From Phoronis australis (lineage: Eukaryota > Phoronida > Phoronidae), in NCBI GenBank assembly GCA_002633005.1, contig NMRA01000097.1, positions 5,253 through 69,252 of the forward strand: a DNA stretch of 64,000 nucleotides, in the 5' to 3' direction. Positions within the stretch are counted from its first letter, which is position 1; each line of letters starts with the position of its first letter. The notes under the pieces are model-generated. The model was not told where the DNA came from. It did not search any database and saw only the letters and a program-made list of their open reading frames with translations. Both the position numbers and the translations under genes were made by a program. Positions 1 to 53,215 of the stretch are shown one piece after another.

Positions 1-1600
1 TGAAGGAAAAGTTCCAAGTAGAAATTTGTTTCTGGCATTCTAATGCTGTGCTAATCTCGTATGTTGGTAAATTTGTTTTTAATTCTATGTTTCTGTGGTG
101 CTTTAAGCAACTGGTGTATAGGATGTGCTTGTATTATGAAGATTACTCACATTTTGCCCCTAGCCTATTGAGGAGACAAGGACCATGCCTTTCCATTTTG
201 CAAAGTATGCCCTCTACTGGCCACTTTATGGTACCAATAAACAACCCTAGAAGGATACCGTATGCGGTGCAATTGTGGGCGCATTTCAACGCTCCGCGTT
301 GCTCTTGTTACTGTTTTTGAGTGTTTTTTGCATCCACCCCTCTATCAACCAAACCGCTCAAAGGATGATTGTGAAAATTGGCATGTATGTGCTTACTATA
401 AAAAGGATGGTTGAGGACGATTTTCCAATGATTTTGACTACTGTGTCGCCTCCTAGTAGCAGTTTTGGCTGTATCTCCTAAATTGTTCTCAGGATCTTTA
501 CTTAATTTAGCAAGTGTATTTATATGATGTTGACTACGGATGACGACTTTCAGACAGATCTGACTACTGCTATGCCCCCTAGTGGCAATTTTAGTTTTTT
601 AACTTTTAACTCTGTATCTTTAAAGGTTCTCAACAGATTTTCATAAAATTTCAAATACAGGCATCTATTGGTGCTATGACGCTATCTTTTTGTTTTTGGA
701 TGGAATTGAGGTATTTTGCACCACCTAGTGGCCATTTTTGCTGTTAACAAATTTTGTTTTTAGCATCCACCCCTGTATCAACCAAATCATTTGAAAATTG
801 ACATATATGTTCTCAGTGTGAAGACGACCTTTGATGATGGTGACTGACTACTGTGGCACCTCCTAGTGGTAGTTTTGTTTTGCGCCCATAGTTGTATCTC
901 CTAAACCTACTGCAGGATGTTTACTAAATTTAGTAAGTGTATTTATATGAAGATAACAACAGACGACAACTTTCAGGCAGATCCAATGGACACTGTGCCC
1001 ACCAGTGGCAATTTCATTTTATTCTGTTTTCCTTGGTTTCTCTGAAGTTCCTCGACAGATTTTTATGAAATATGGCATGTTCCCGTTTTTGGATGGATTG
1101 TATGTTTTTGCGCCATCTAGTAAATAACCCTAAAAGCACACCATTTGCAATGCATTTGTGGGCGCATTTCAACGCTCTGCGTTGCCCTTGTTAGTGTTTT
1201 CAAATATCGACAAAACCACTTTAGGGGTGATTGTGAAAATTGTCATATATGTTCTTACTGTGGAGAGGGCAGCTGACAATGATTTACCGATGACTTCAAC
1301 TTTCAACTACTGTGGCACCTCTTAGTGACAGTTTTGTTTGTTTTTGCACCCTTGGCTGTATATCCTAAACACTCTACAGAATCTTCATTGAATTTTGCAA
1401 GTATATTTATATGAAGTTGACAACGAACGACAACTTTCAGACAGGTTGTACTATCTCGGTATGCCCTCTAGTTTCAATTTTGCTTTTTGCGTTTACCTCT
1501 ATATCTTCAAAGGACCTCCACGGATTTTCATGAAATTTGGCAGATAGGCATCTATTAGTGAGATTACGCTATCCTCCGGCTGGAAAATATTTCATTTGTG
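1..1600. repeat. Tandem array of diverged ~430-bp units
   Basis: Successive blocks share the same ordered phrases. Each has a 'gactactgtg' start (near 437, 847 and 1307), then a CCTCCTAGTGG-like core, a 'tgtatctcctaaa' phrase, 'aagtgtatttatatga', 'acgactttcagaca' and a second CCCCCTAGTGGC-like core. Spacing between equivalent phrases is about 410 and 460 bp, giving roughly 3.5 diverged copies. The phrase 'gggcgcatttcaacgct' appears at about 278 and 1163. Related sequence returns at 26500-27240 inside kdm1a, so this is a dispersed family that is locally tandem. No open reading frame of substance crosses it; I see no transposase. The short ORFs at 48-481 are chance openings in the repeat. Confidence 0.75.
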
Positions 1601-4600
1601 CTGGTAAGTCTCACTGCAATGTCTCCACGGCTTTTGCCAGTTCTTGAATCCAAAGCAATCTTCAATTTGACTATGTTTAGAGATATTAGCATGTGAAAAA
1701 TATAAACAAAATAAAATCATTCTTCAACAGTTTACAGTGATAATAATCCTAAATTTTGGTCACGTAGTTCAAAAATCCTTTCTCAAGACTACTATGTAGC
1801 AATCTAACTTTCGATCTTTACTTAGACTGATTTCGGTCTTCTTCATGAAATGGGGCCAAGACATTTTGATCTTCAGTTAGACCAACTTCGGTCAAATTTG
1901 AGACAAAACCTTCTCATGAAGCAGACCAAAAGTCTTTGGAAGTAGGATATTTTCAGCCATCGTGTCATGAAAAGGAACTTAACTCTAATTTCTTAAATAA
2001 CGAACATAAATACACTCTTGTTCTAAGACACGATTTATTTCTTTAATGCAAACATGATTAAAATGGAAAATTGAAAATGGACTTTAAACTGAAGACTGAC
2101 TAAAATTTAATAATAGTCATTACTGCGAACAACTTGCAAGATTTTGGCAAAACGTTAAAGACTTTTTGGAGAGATAAGAAATCTACACATAACGACAAAC
2201 ACAAACTTTCTTCGTAACATAGCTAGCCTTTTTGCCAAAACAAGAACAGAACACATCGTTGAATTATCACATTAAAATCACAGAGACTAAAATGGATCAT
2301 CAGTAACCTATGAACAAGTTGTTCGTTATTCATCAAACTCATCAATTCAATCAATTTACCCTGTTAGACAGTCTTTCTTTACACAAACAATTTACTAGTA
2401 ATATGTAGCAGTCAAAACACTTTGGTTAAGAAGATGCCAAATTTTGCCATAAACTTGCTCCTAACTGTAAAACCTCCCGTAGAGAACCCCATGGCCTTCT
2501 ATTATAATTAACTATTAAAATGTCAGGCTAAGGCTTTAAAGTCAGTAATTTTCATTTTTTGGGGTTATTTTACTTTTCACTGTAATCATGGCGGAATGCC
2601 AAACATATTGACTGGCCTTATATCGGAAGAAATGTCATTTTCAAATGTTAACCAGTTAAGTCGAAGAGTAATTTTGCACTTGAGACCGTGGGTTTATAGC
2701 AGAAATTTATGCTAATAAGAAGACTGGTAAAAAAATGTTTTTATTCACCTATTTCACGAAAGCACCACCTGTAGTTTTACAAAACTAGTGGCTCTTTAAC
2801 CTAGTACTGTCTCAACTCAATAACTTTTAATTCAGCATAATAGTAAAATTCAAAGTTCAACCATTACAGGCAGGTAAAATCAATTGCAGCAACTTTAGTT
2901 CTGAACCTCTTGTTCCTGTTTTCTTCATACAACCATCGAAAAAAATGGGGCCTTAAAGTGCAAGAGTAATTTTACTCTTTTGAAGGCGCTTTCATCACTT
3001 TTGTATTTGCAAATTGTTTTGAAATGCATTTTCAATATTTTTAGTTGATTTTATGAAAAAAGCACTTAAACAGTTCTTCAAACCTGAAGTTGGAATGCCG
3101 TCAGTCACGTGATACAAACACTACTTGTATGAACAGCTGAATCGCTGTTGCAATATAGTTTTATAACCCGTTTCTGGCATCATTGCTCAAGGCAGGGACT
3201 GAAAATCTGCTTCAGCAGTCATCGGAACTAAAAGCAAGGGAACGCTGCTGGTTATAACTAGTTGACGTTTTTGGAACTTACTCACTGCGTCATCACTCAA
3301 AAGCAAATTTAACTAAAAACATTCAAGAAGTCAATATTGCAGGAGAATAGATGTTAACTTGGTGGCACTACTGAAGAAAGGATCTTTTTTCCTGTTCCTG
3401 TTTTTGACTGTTTAAACTGAGTGAGAACATACATAAGTTCACAGGAACCTTTGTGTGATAAGTGTTTATGGTATTAATTGAATACTTGCACTGTGGGACC
3501 TTCGTTTCACTAACGCCACCTAGTGAATATCCTTCCCATTACAAGCAGTTGGAATTAGATGGCACCAGTTAAAAAAGTAAATTCAAAAGCATCAGGTACC
3601 TAAACATGTCATAAATAACAGTAATGGCATAGTATGAAGTGGAACTCGTACGCCAATAACATAATGCATTATAAATCAAACTTGAAAATATCCACACCCT
3701 GAATTTTCTGCAGGTTCGTCATTTTCTTTCCACGAATTCCTTGAAACTTTGGTTGAACGTGACATTTCCAGTAAGACCTGAAAGACAATTGTGACAGTCC
3801 ATCTGATAAAAAAACTAACATCATGCGTAATTCGATGAAATACCCATTCTCGTCTTGACGGTCAATTTTTTACAGCATGACCATAACTAGTCAACTTTGC
3901 TATAATCCCTCCTTGTGATTGCGAATCCACCTTGTTCAGTTTCTCTGCATAATTCCTAGTGATGGCTAACAGCTAATATGATGCTACATTCCGTTTGCAC
4001 CATGACGAGGCATCCCAAGGCATTTTATCGCATTACTTTTGGCATTCACGCGACACAAATGCACTCAAAAATAAAGATACGTGCTAAGGGAGATTAATTT
4101 GACTAGAGCTATCTTTTAAATTGACTCCAGGTGAAAAAAAAATATTCTGGCAACTATCTGGAATTTTCTAAAAAGTGATGATCATTTTTTGAAAACTAAT
4201 ACACAACTAGAAATTCAATCAATCTCCAATAATGATTTCCAGCTTTCCAGACTAGTGCTGTTGGAATGTGGAGTGTTGTGTTCATGACCTCGGTATGAAA
4301 TGACATCTGATTACATCTGTACATTTAACTGGTCAGATACCATTAGGCAAAATACTGAATCTCTAAATATGAGCGACACAGTTGTCTCATCAGCCCAGTT
4401 ACACAAGCTTGCCCTCTAATGACTGGCTCAAGCCATATCAATTGTGTTGTCAGTAACTCTTTTCAGACCATCTGTTTTGGAATCGTGTCTGACAGCGGGA
4501 ACTACCTTCCACAAAGCAATACATGCACTATGAATGTATAATAATGTAACTTCATTATTTGTGAGCCAATATTTAAGCTTCAAAAACAAAATTTGAAGAT

Positions 4601-5171
4601 TTTCCTGAATTAAGACAGAGATGCACAAACATTAAAACGAGGAAAACGAGAACGACCCAAAACAATATTCTCGAACAACCAGGCAGCTGTGTGGTTTGTA
4701 ACCCGAGTCAACAAATGCAACACGCTCAGCATGCTACCCGCTCACTAGTACTGGGGATAACTGAGGAGAGTTGGTATGTACACGAGATCAAAAGAAACTT
4801 CGCAGGCCATGGGCAACAGAGAGGTTCTGCACTTCTTTTTCTTCGACTAATGCAAGATGTTTTAGATATCTGACCCTTAAAGTGTAACTTACATGCTAAT
4901 CATTTTTATCTGTGATGTGACGATGTGAATGTAAAGTGCTGTTTAAGTAGATAAATGTTTCCAACAACAACGATCCTCTGCCCTGCCCCCTCAACTAAAA
5001 ATCCTGGATCCACCCTGAATAAGCACTGTGATGCGACACTATACGTAAAGCATAGTTAGCTGATGGGCCTTCTGTATATCTTAGCCTTCAACTTGCAAGT
5101 ACTACACAATAGATATTACTGAAGCGACGAAGCTGAAAAGTTAACTTGTAAGAAAAGAGACATCGTCATAC
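1601..5171. other. Intergenic, no confident gene
   Basis: No ORF here has splice context or recognisable protein content. Positions about 1605-1850 belong to a dispersed element also seen near 57870-58100, with shared phrases such as 'caacagtttacagtg'. On the minus strand a pyrimidine-AG acceptor at 3778-3780 opens a short reading frame (3777 down to about 3682) that could be the last exon of the unidentified gene at 5172-6164, but the support is only one splice-like site and a matching phase. Confidence 0.4.
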
Positions 5172-6164
5172 CTTCATCTTTTTCCTCTCCACTTCCTGGT
5201 GAGCATGTATTGCTTGCGTGACTCGCTGGACTGTGTCCGAGTTCATCTCATCATAACGTCGTTTCCTTGCCCCACTAGGACTTGTGATGCATTCTCTGTG
5301 TATGTAAATTGAACCAAGTTCATACAGTTCCATGTCTATTTTTAGCCATGGAAATTTAATTTTCCAGCTCTCGTTAAAACCCCATGCAGCACCATCTTAG
5401 AAAACCATCATTGTGGTTCATGTTTTGGTTATTTTATACAGCGGGTTAACATTCCTGATCAAACCTTGCACTATAGCCTGAGTAGAATGATTCAGTGTCT
5501 GTAACTTAATTCACTAGGATCTATGTCGTGAAAAGTGACTAAAAGACTTAAGTTATAAATCTGCTCTTGTGCTTCACACAACCCTTTGCGAGAAGTAATT
5601 AAATCTCATTCAAGCAAAATTGTAAAGTGTCTGAGAATAGACACATAACTGGTAGTTACTGGGATGCTTTCTAGACTGTGATTCCCTCATAATTTCTTGG
5701 CTAAACTACTTTTCAGCAACTGTGAAGTGGGGACGTAAGGTCAAATTTATATCTTAAGCCTTAAGTCACTGGTTGTTAAACAAACCCTAGGTCTCATCTC
5801 AAGTTTGTTGTACTCGCTTGGTAAAGCATTATATCAGTCTGATCATTATACAAAAATTTTTACATGACTTTCGCGATATTCATACATTCTAGAATCACTT
5901 CAGATACTCCAATGCTAAGTGGTAATGCTGAAATTAACCACAGCACCTGTTGACTTCTGCTTTATCATCGGCCTTTAAGTCCTTCAATTCCTGTTTGGCC
6001 ACACAATTTTTGTTCACCATCTCGTTAAGTGGAGGTGTACCCTTAGGCCCACAGTCACTGTGCTTGACAGCGAGAGTCCTTTGTGAATCTGGCACAACCT
6101 GTGTAAAACTGAGATCGTTACCAACATTATCCAGTTTTGTTACCAGCAAATTAGGATTACTCAT
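5172..6164 (-). CDS. Unidentified protein, two joined exons (partial)
   Basis: Exon A (6164-5947) opens with ATG and reads 72 codons plus two bases. It ends in an ACAG|GTGCTG donor. Exon B (5295-5172) starts after ACACAG and ends at AAG|GTATGA. The two phases match (2 then 1 base), giving about 114 aa that runs ...KAEVNR-ECITSPSGARKRR... and ends in a charged, helix-prone stretch with EVERKKMK. I do not recognise the family. Exon A is present twice in the window because it lies in the 5429-6359 / 6755-7689 duplication. The true 3' end and any earlier exon are not established. It lies downstream of the 8301-11293 gene on the same strand and could be a separate gene or a badly assembled part of another. 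Confidence 0.4.
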
Positions 6165-6359
6165 AAACGATTAATCCATGACTTCATTTAAAAACACAGC
6201 AATGGCTAAAGCACTGCATTTAGGTTAATGCTGCACTTGAATAAAAAAATGATTGGCTTTTTTCCATTTTTCAAAGGCCGGTTACCTGGCTACAAAATTA
6301 GAGGGGACCTTGCAAAATGTTCTTTTATGACACCTACCATACACAGTACAAGCCATGCT
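5429..6359 (+). repeat. Direct duplication, copy 1 (ends at single N)
   Basis: This 931-bp block, beginning 'ttattttatacagcgggtt', matches 6755-7689 with only scattered substitutions and small indels. It stops exactly at the lone N at 6360. The second copy continues past the equivalent point into different sequence. A near-identical block ending at a one-base contig join suggests unmerged overlapping contigs or alleles as readily as a real tandem duplication. Confidence 0.85.
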
Positions 6360-6754
6360 NATCATCAATTTTCTTATATGAGTTAACACCAGTTTAGTGT
6401 TGCATAACTTTTCAATTCAATAGGACTGCAGACAAACAGTTGGTTCAAATCAAGTTGCCCATGACTTGATTAATGGCTTAGTGAACATATTGCACTCTGT
6501 TCACTGGCAATATGGGCTTTTTTGTATTGGGATAAGTTAGGATATATGCCAATTGCATTGTTTTTTAGTTTTGGCGGCTGAAGTAACCAACCTGTCAACA
6601 TTAACAGGTCAAAAAATACCACCTATTTTTAATGCATCACTTCTTACAGGAACAACCACCCATAATTCGAGTTTTTTTCTGAAGACCACCACCCATGAAT
6701 TTTTATTTCTACTGCCGTCCCCCCCCTCCCACACGGATTTTACTGGAACAGCCC

Positions 6755-7689
6755 TTATTTTATACAGCGGGTTAACATTCCTGATCAAACCTTGCACTAT
6801 AGCCTGAGTAGAATGATTCAGTGTCTGTAACTTAATTCACTAGGACCTATGTCATGAAAAGTGACTAAAAGACTTAAGTTATAAATCTGCTCTTGTGCTT
6901 CACACAACCCTTTGCGAGAAGTAATTAAATCTCATTCGAGTAAAATTGTAAAGTGTCTGAGAATAGACACATAACTGGTAGTTACTGGGATGCTTTCTAG
7001 ACTGTGATTCCCTCATAATTTCTTGGCTAAACTACTTTTCAGCAACTGTGAAGTGGGGACGTAAGGTCAAATTTATACCTTAAGTCTTAAGTCACTGGTT
7101 GTTAAACAAACCCTAGGTCTCATCTCAAGTTTGTTGTACACGCTTGGTAAAGCATTATATCAGTCTGATCATTATACAAAAAATTTTACATGACTTTCGC
7201 GATATTCATACATTCTGGAATCACTTCAGATACTCCAATGCTAAGTGGTAATGCTGAAATCAAGTTAACCACAGCACCTGTTGACTTCTGCTTTATCATC
7301 AGCCTTTAAGTCCTTCAATTCCTGTTTGGCCACACAATTTTTGTTCACCATCTCGTTAAGTGGAGGTGTACCCTTAGGCCCACAGTCACTGTGCTTGACA
7401 GCGAGAGTCCTTTGTGAATCTGGCACAACCTGTGTAAAACTGAGATCGTTACCAACATTATCCAGTTTTGTTACCAGCAAATTAGGATTACTCATAAACG
7501 ATTAATCCATGACTTCATTTAAAAACACATAAATGGCTAAAGCACAGCATTGAGGTTAATGCTGCACTTGAATAAAAAATGATTGGCTTTTTTCCATTTT
7601 TCAAAGGCCGGTTACCTGGCTACAAAATTAGAGGGGACCTTGCAAAATGTTCTTTTATGACACCTACCATACACAGTACAAGCCATGCT
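6755..7689 (+). repeat. Direct duplication, copy 2
   Basis: Second copy of the 5429-6359 block, 1326-1331 bp downstream. It has the same minus-strand 76-aa ORF and a few differences, for example a short insertion near 7262 and single-base changes. The 395 bp between the copies (6361-6754) are not repeated elsewhere in the window. Confidence 0.85.
7278..7495 (-). pseudogene. Second copy of the unidentified exon A
   Basis: This repeats the exon at 5947-6164, with an identical 76-codon ORF and the same GTGCTG donor. No copy of the downstream exon (5172-5295) follows it before copy 1 begins. If the duplication is real, this is a duplicated exon and could give exon repetition in the mRNA. If it is an assembly redundancy, it is the same exon counted twice. 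Confidence 0.4.
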
Positions 7690-8300
7690 AGTTATAGACT
7701 AGAGAATTCTCAATCTTCACTTTGGAAGAAATTTGACAAAAACAAATAGATTTCATTTGTCGGCCATATTGTGTGGTAAATAAGTGAAGAATTACCATGA
7801 CTGATATACATACAACTATGGGAACTGAAAACCTTTGTTATCAAGGACCAAATTAAACCATAAAATGATATATTTTCAAAATTCTCTATGATCATAGAAA
7901 TTTTCAATGGACATGGAAATTATGCCCAGGTGTTAGTAACCTAGTCATGGTGGTTTTACTGAAGAAACACTATTTTTTACGAAGACAGGCGAAAATCTTT
8001 GCCTATATATCTGTCAAAAACGAAGACTTCTGGGCTGGATTGCATAAAAACTCAAAAGTTCTCACCTCGACAAATTTGATTGTTGGATGGCATCAGGTGC
8101 ATTGTTCTACAATAACAATGTGGCGCTTGATAATGCGACGCCATTGTTGCTATTCAGCGTATAACTTTTATGCAACTGGGTCCTGGTATTTTGAAATAAT
8201 ATTGAAGTCATCATCACACTTGCTGGCAAAGGCTTTCAGTTTCTGAGTCATTATTCCAGTGCGTATAATCTATAACAGTATGTTGAGAACCTTATGTGAA

Positions 8301-11293
8301 CTACAACTGTACCGGAGAAGGAACAAAGATAGGCTTCAAAAATTTTCTTGTGGATATGGTGCTGCACGGGGTCTCTTTTCCAAATGTTGAAAATGGCGTG
8401 GTGGGCAGAGACCTGTCAACATCAGCTGAAACAGCGCTATCTGCCGGGCTAGGAAGGAATGATTCTTCACTGAAGGTTGACTCTGCAAAACTCCACCTGC
8501 TGTCTGGTCTTTCCGGCGCAGTCGTCAGGTAAAGGTTAATGCCTCTGTAATACTTCTGTAACACAAATAAGACAATATGCTAAGCATAATGGTGTGACTT
8601 TTGAAAATGCAAAACAACTACAGCAAGTTGACATCTGTCACTCCTTTTTGTATTTTAGTATCTTTTTTCAAGTAATGCTTAGGAACAGATCCTTGTATTA
8701 TCAACTTCAGTTTCATAGCCATTTACAATGGGACGTGTTCTTGAAAGCAAAGCATCTACCTTTGGCAGTTTTTTGCTGTTCCACTTCTTGACAAACTTTT
8801 TGAAGAGTTCCTTGGCCTTTTCCGAGGACAGGCCCTCAAAGAACTTCTTCTTCTGCAAAGCACATGCCAACACGAGTGAGGCGCAAAACATCATTCAGGT
8901 GACAGAAAGGAATAGCTTGTTCAAAAATTTGATCATGTGGATTTGAAAGGTATGATTGTGCAACATGTTGTGCAGCATGGCATGCATACCTGTTAAGGCA
9001 GTAATACATAACTCAGATCCCTGTTCAGAATAATAAGGGATCATCCATTATAAGACATTTGGAAAAGCACACAAAACCCACTCGTATTTGGAGGCACCCT
9101 CATCCCCAAATAAGTTCTCACAAAATGTGCTAATTTTCCTCCCTCCCTCCCCTTGAGAAGAAAAGCGTCCGTACCTTTCTTTGAGGGGAAAATACGCCAA
9201 CATTCATTTTGAAGAAGTGATTCTAACTTTTAGGGTTTTTTATTTTTAATCAATGGTAGGCAATTTTTAGGACTTATGGGGGAAATTTCACGTGATTTCA
9301 AATATTTCCAATGCATCCAGGGCCCTGAAATGTTTAAGTTGAAAATCTTTCTAAAGCTTATTGTGACATGATATGAAACAACAAAGAGTTTGTAATCCAC
9401 AAGGTGTCGCTGGTGAAACAAAGTCATACCTGAAGAAAAAATCACGCTTTGTTGAATTCATGAAAGAGCTCTTGTCCCAGAAACATTCCCTTTGTTATCA
9501 ACACTACCAGGGGAATATGAAGTGAGTAACCCAAAGCACAGCACATCATTGATCATTCTGGGCCTTGAACGATACAATGTTAACAAAACAGCAAAACATT
9601 ACCTCTTCAAGTAACCAGGTCTTGAATTCTAGACTCTTGTTGTAGAAGTCCTCCTTGGAAATTTTCTCTGCAGAATGCGCAAAGCAATGAGACAATAACA
9701 CACACAATCACTTACAAAAATTAAAGCGGTAGTTCCTCTTCACTTTCACCTTAAATTTGAAACCAAGAATGGTGCAGTTTCACTGAATTTAAATTTTGCT
9801 GCTAATACAAAAAATCTCTCACAAAACTTTCTAGTATGGGAAAGCACCAAGTAAATATCCATCATACCACATGAACACATGACAACATTTACAGACTGCA
9901 TACAAGAAGGTTCACCTTCCACCCTGTTTCTCTCTTTTTTCCTCTCTCTTTTCTTCTCCTTTTCCACGCGTTTCTTAGCAACCCGTTTCACATTCTTGGG
10001 AGTCCTGTATTCTTCTGGATCTGCAAAACAACCAGATGCAATCAGATGCTTTTTAATAAAGTATCTGACATCATCATAATTGTCATTATCTTCCTCCTCA
10101 CCATAGTCGGCATCATCAGCACCACCACCAAAATAAAAAAGTAATGGCCGAAACTTCCTTACACGAGAGAATCAAGGTACAGGAGAATATATCAAAAAAT
10201 GAACAAATAACATAGCAATAAGCAACAAGATTCAAAATTAACAAGGGAATTTATATTGACTGTAATTAACTCAGGTCCAAGTACCACAGACATGACAAAA
10301 ATGCCAGGATACTGTTCCTAAGTCAGCTGCAGGAGCTTGACGCTGTAGCCAGACTGTATATAGAAAATGTTCTTGAATAACACCCAACACATTGTGACAT
10401 CAAACCATAATGTAGTCAGTGTTTTCTATGAGTGGTTTGAGCTGGTCGCCGCCACCTATTTGATTTTTCTTCTGACCTTTTTAAATAGCGACTTAATTGA
10501 TTTTTTCATTTTGAACAAAAAAGTATCATTTTCCATGTTCACTGCACATGCATGCCATGCACACTGTCTAAATTTTCAAAGTTGTTGCAAACACGACATA
10601 TTTGAATTTTTGAGTTTGGAGAACACTGTATGTCTAAAGGTTCTTTATTTTAGCACTACTTTATGGCACAGTCACGGATTCACCTAAAAATGGGAAAAAA
10701 TACAATACCCTATCTTTGTTATAAACTTATTAGCTGCATTCTCACAATGCTTTTTAAGCGTGGTAGGCGCCAACCAAAAATCTTAAACTAGCTCCCATAC
10801 GTTCAAATTTGACCACCATGCCCAGATTTGAGCCACCGTGCTCAAATGTTGACTGATTGTCATATCAAATGCAACTATAAATATGTGCTTATTGGGGCCA
10901 CTAACCTGTAGAACGTTGAGTGACCAGTTAATCGTCAGTCTAAAGTTCTCACACCAATCTGAATCCTACCACTTTCATGGTCAAAGTTACTACCTATGAT
11001 TTGAATTAAAAAGCCTTTCCAATTTTTTCATTACAAATCAAGCAACTAAAAGTATATAAATAAGACGAGAACAGCAAAATAAAGCCTAAATCAAGTGACA
11101 CTATCTCTAATGTTTGGATGTTAATTATAATTCAAAATAAATGTTGATGCATTTGCGCTTTACCCTATATCATGGCATTATCATGCCAATACATCTACAT
11201 GTTACAGAATTTTTTTAAGTGCATGGCTAGATTCTGTTACCTGAGATTTCACTTTCAGAACCACTGGCACTACTTTGTGACTCTTCTGTTCGC
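8301..11293 (-). CDS. SCI1-like small nuclear-type protein, five exons (5' end missing)
   Basis: Five minus-strand exons join in frame: 11293-11241, 10020-9916, 9667-9603, 8852-8760 and 8555-8301 (stop TAG). They give about 190 aa. The order is a Ser/Glu-rich acidic stretch, a strongly basic Lys/Arg/Glu helix (DPEEYRTPKNVKRVAKKR...), the segment KEDFYNKSLEFKTWLLEE, then KKKFFEGLSSEKAKELFKK and FVKKWNSKKLPK, then KYYRGI and an APERPDSRWSF tail. As I remember it, this layout (a short charged protein with FxxWLxEE, FFxxLSSExAxxLFxxFVxxWN and YYxGI) matches the family of plant style cell-cycle inhibitor 1 and its animal homologues. Function in animals is not known to me. A possible first exon is ATG at 11969 to 11943 (MDSRVSFKK, good start context), but its phase does not join directly to 11293. 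Confidence is high that these are exons and moderate on family. Confidence 0.65.
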
Positions 11294-13073
11294 CTACAAA
11301 TAATCCATGTACAAAGTCATAAGTTAATACAGCATTGCAATCTCAGCAAAGTGACTAACATAATTTAAAAGCAGAGAGATGGCAGCTGTGGTGGTGTACA
11401 GGAGAGGTGTATTACAAAAAGAGGCCTTGTGGATGTAGTTGGAACGTCAACACTACACATGGCTGTGATTGCGACTGTAACTGAGCTTTGACTGAGTGTG
11501 GCTGTGACTGCGAGTGCGAGGCGAAGCCGACGGCTGTTCGTGGACAGTCTGTGGTATTGTGATAAACAAAGTGCTTAGGGATAACAAACAGCTCGAAAAA
11601 AACGGCTGAAACGGTAAATTCAACTAGTCGATACAAAAAGTAAATTTCAATATTTACGTTTCCATTATTAGTTCCTGGATGCTTCTTCCAAAGCTTCAAT
11701 TTGAATTGGCCGCCATTTTTATTTAACACAATCTGTCCCTAGAGGGCGCACCAACCCAAAATCTAAAATCTCATATTGTAACTTCCAGGGCAGACGTGAT
11801 CTCATTGGGGAATTTTCTCGGAAAGAGACAACAAAAATCGACACTCTCGAACCAGCGCCCTCTATGCTGTCGCGAATCAACGAGCAGTGCGATCAGGGGT
11901 GCAATCGTGGCCGTTGAATTCGCTGCACAGTTCTCCAAATACCTTTTTAAATGACACTCGAGAATCCATGGCAACCGCAGCAATCCGATTTACTCACACA
12001 TTTTATCTAATTTGTTGTCACGTGGCACCTTTTTGATGCCGGAAAATGTGATTTTTAGTTCTAACTTCGCAACGGCAATGGAGCGATGTCAGTCCTAATG
12101 GGGAGTCTATAATCATATAATGAGTGGATGTAGAAATGGACGCTGGTAACGTGATGATTAACTCCGTTTGTAGTGTGCTGAATCCAAAGAGATGTTATTG
12201 TATCGGCAAACGGGCGTAACTAAAGAATTTTCAATCAACTGCAATGTTCATGGGCCAACCGAACGTGAAAACGGTCTCCTTAACCGGTAACGCGAGTGTT
12301 GCCGAAACAAGTTGTTACCGTCACTCCCGGTGTCGCGTGAAATTTCTTCCCCGTGAAATTTCTTCCCACTCGGACCCTTTTGCGCATGCGCGGNCGCTGG
12401 TATTTGAGAGTTTCTCGACAATTTGAAAAACAGGGAAGGGACGCTGCCGTCTGGAGTTGAGGCTAAACCGGGATCCCGAAGAAATGGTGGCGTTTTTTGT
12501 GTCAATCTTAATGGGAAGGTGTCCTATTTTTAGCTGCACCCTCTCCCGGTTCCGCGGTGCCGGTCAAATTGGTATTTTGGGAGCCTGTGCGGAGTTTCGG
12601 GGCGTGTGTATGGGACATATACCACGGGTTTGGTGTTTAACGGTAGGGGCATTTGATTTAGGGGATCGCAATGAGCTGGATTTGGGGACGTTCAACGTCC
12701 AACGACAGAATCGTTTGGCATCCCCTGTACTACGCTAAGTTTACGCCGTGTACCAGTAAGACGGTTGTCAGTGACATCTAGTGACCAAATTGTGAACTAC
12801 TGAGAGTGACGAGAAGCGTCCACTAAAACTGAAAAAGGTTTTAAAATATTGTCAGAGGTGAAATATTCAATTTATTTATTTATTTACTTAATTTAATAAA
12901 AACGCACAGAGCTGGGAATCTCTTGTTTTCCCAAAAACTAACAATGTGGCGACAGCTTACCACCACTAGCTACAGTTAGAACTAAACAAAGCAGTGAATC
13001 TTTTTGTCAGTGTTTCGACGCAGAAAACTGACCACTGCTTTGTAAAATAGTGACAAGTAATAAACAAGGAATT
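11294..13073. promoter_or_regulatory. Head-to-head promoter region of the SCI1-like gene and kdm1a
   Basis: This stretch separates the last exon found for the minus-strand gene from the kdm1a start codon. It is less AT-rich than its surroundings (about 12240-12760), holds an NRF1-like palindrome and a lone N at 12394, and has no protein-like ORF. The 5' exons and transcription starts of both genes should lie here. A run of 'attt' repeats sits at about 12868-12890. Confidence 0.5.
12381..12391. promoter_or_regulatory. NRF1-like site
   Basis: The sequence TGCGCATGCGC is a full palindromic match to the NRF1 recognition core, a common element in housekeeping and bidirectional animal promoters. 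It lies about 690 bp upstream of the kdm1a ATG. Function is inferred from the motif alone. Confidence 0.5.
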
Positions 13074-53215
<40,142 letters not shown>

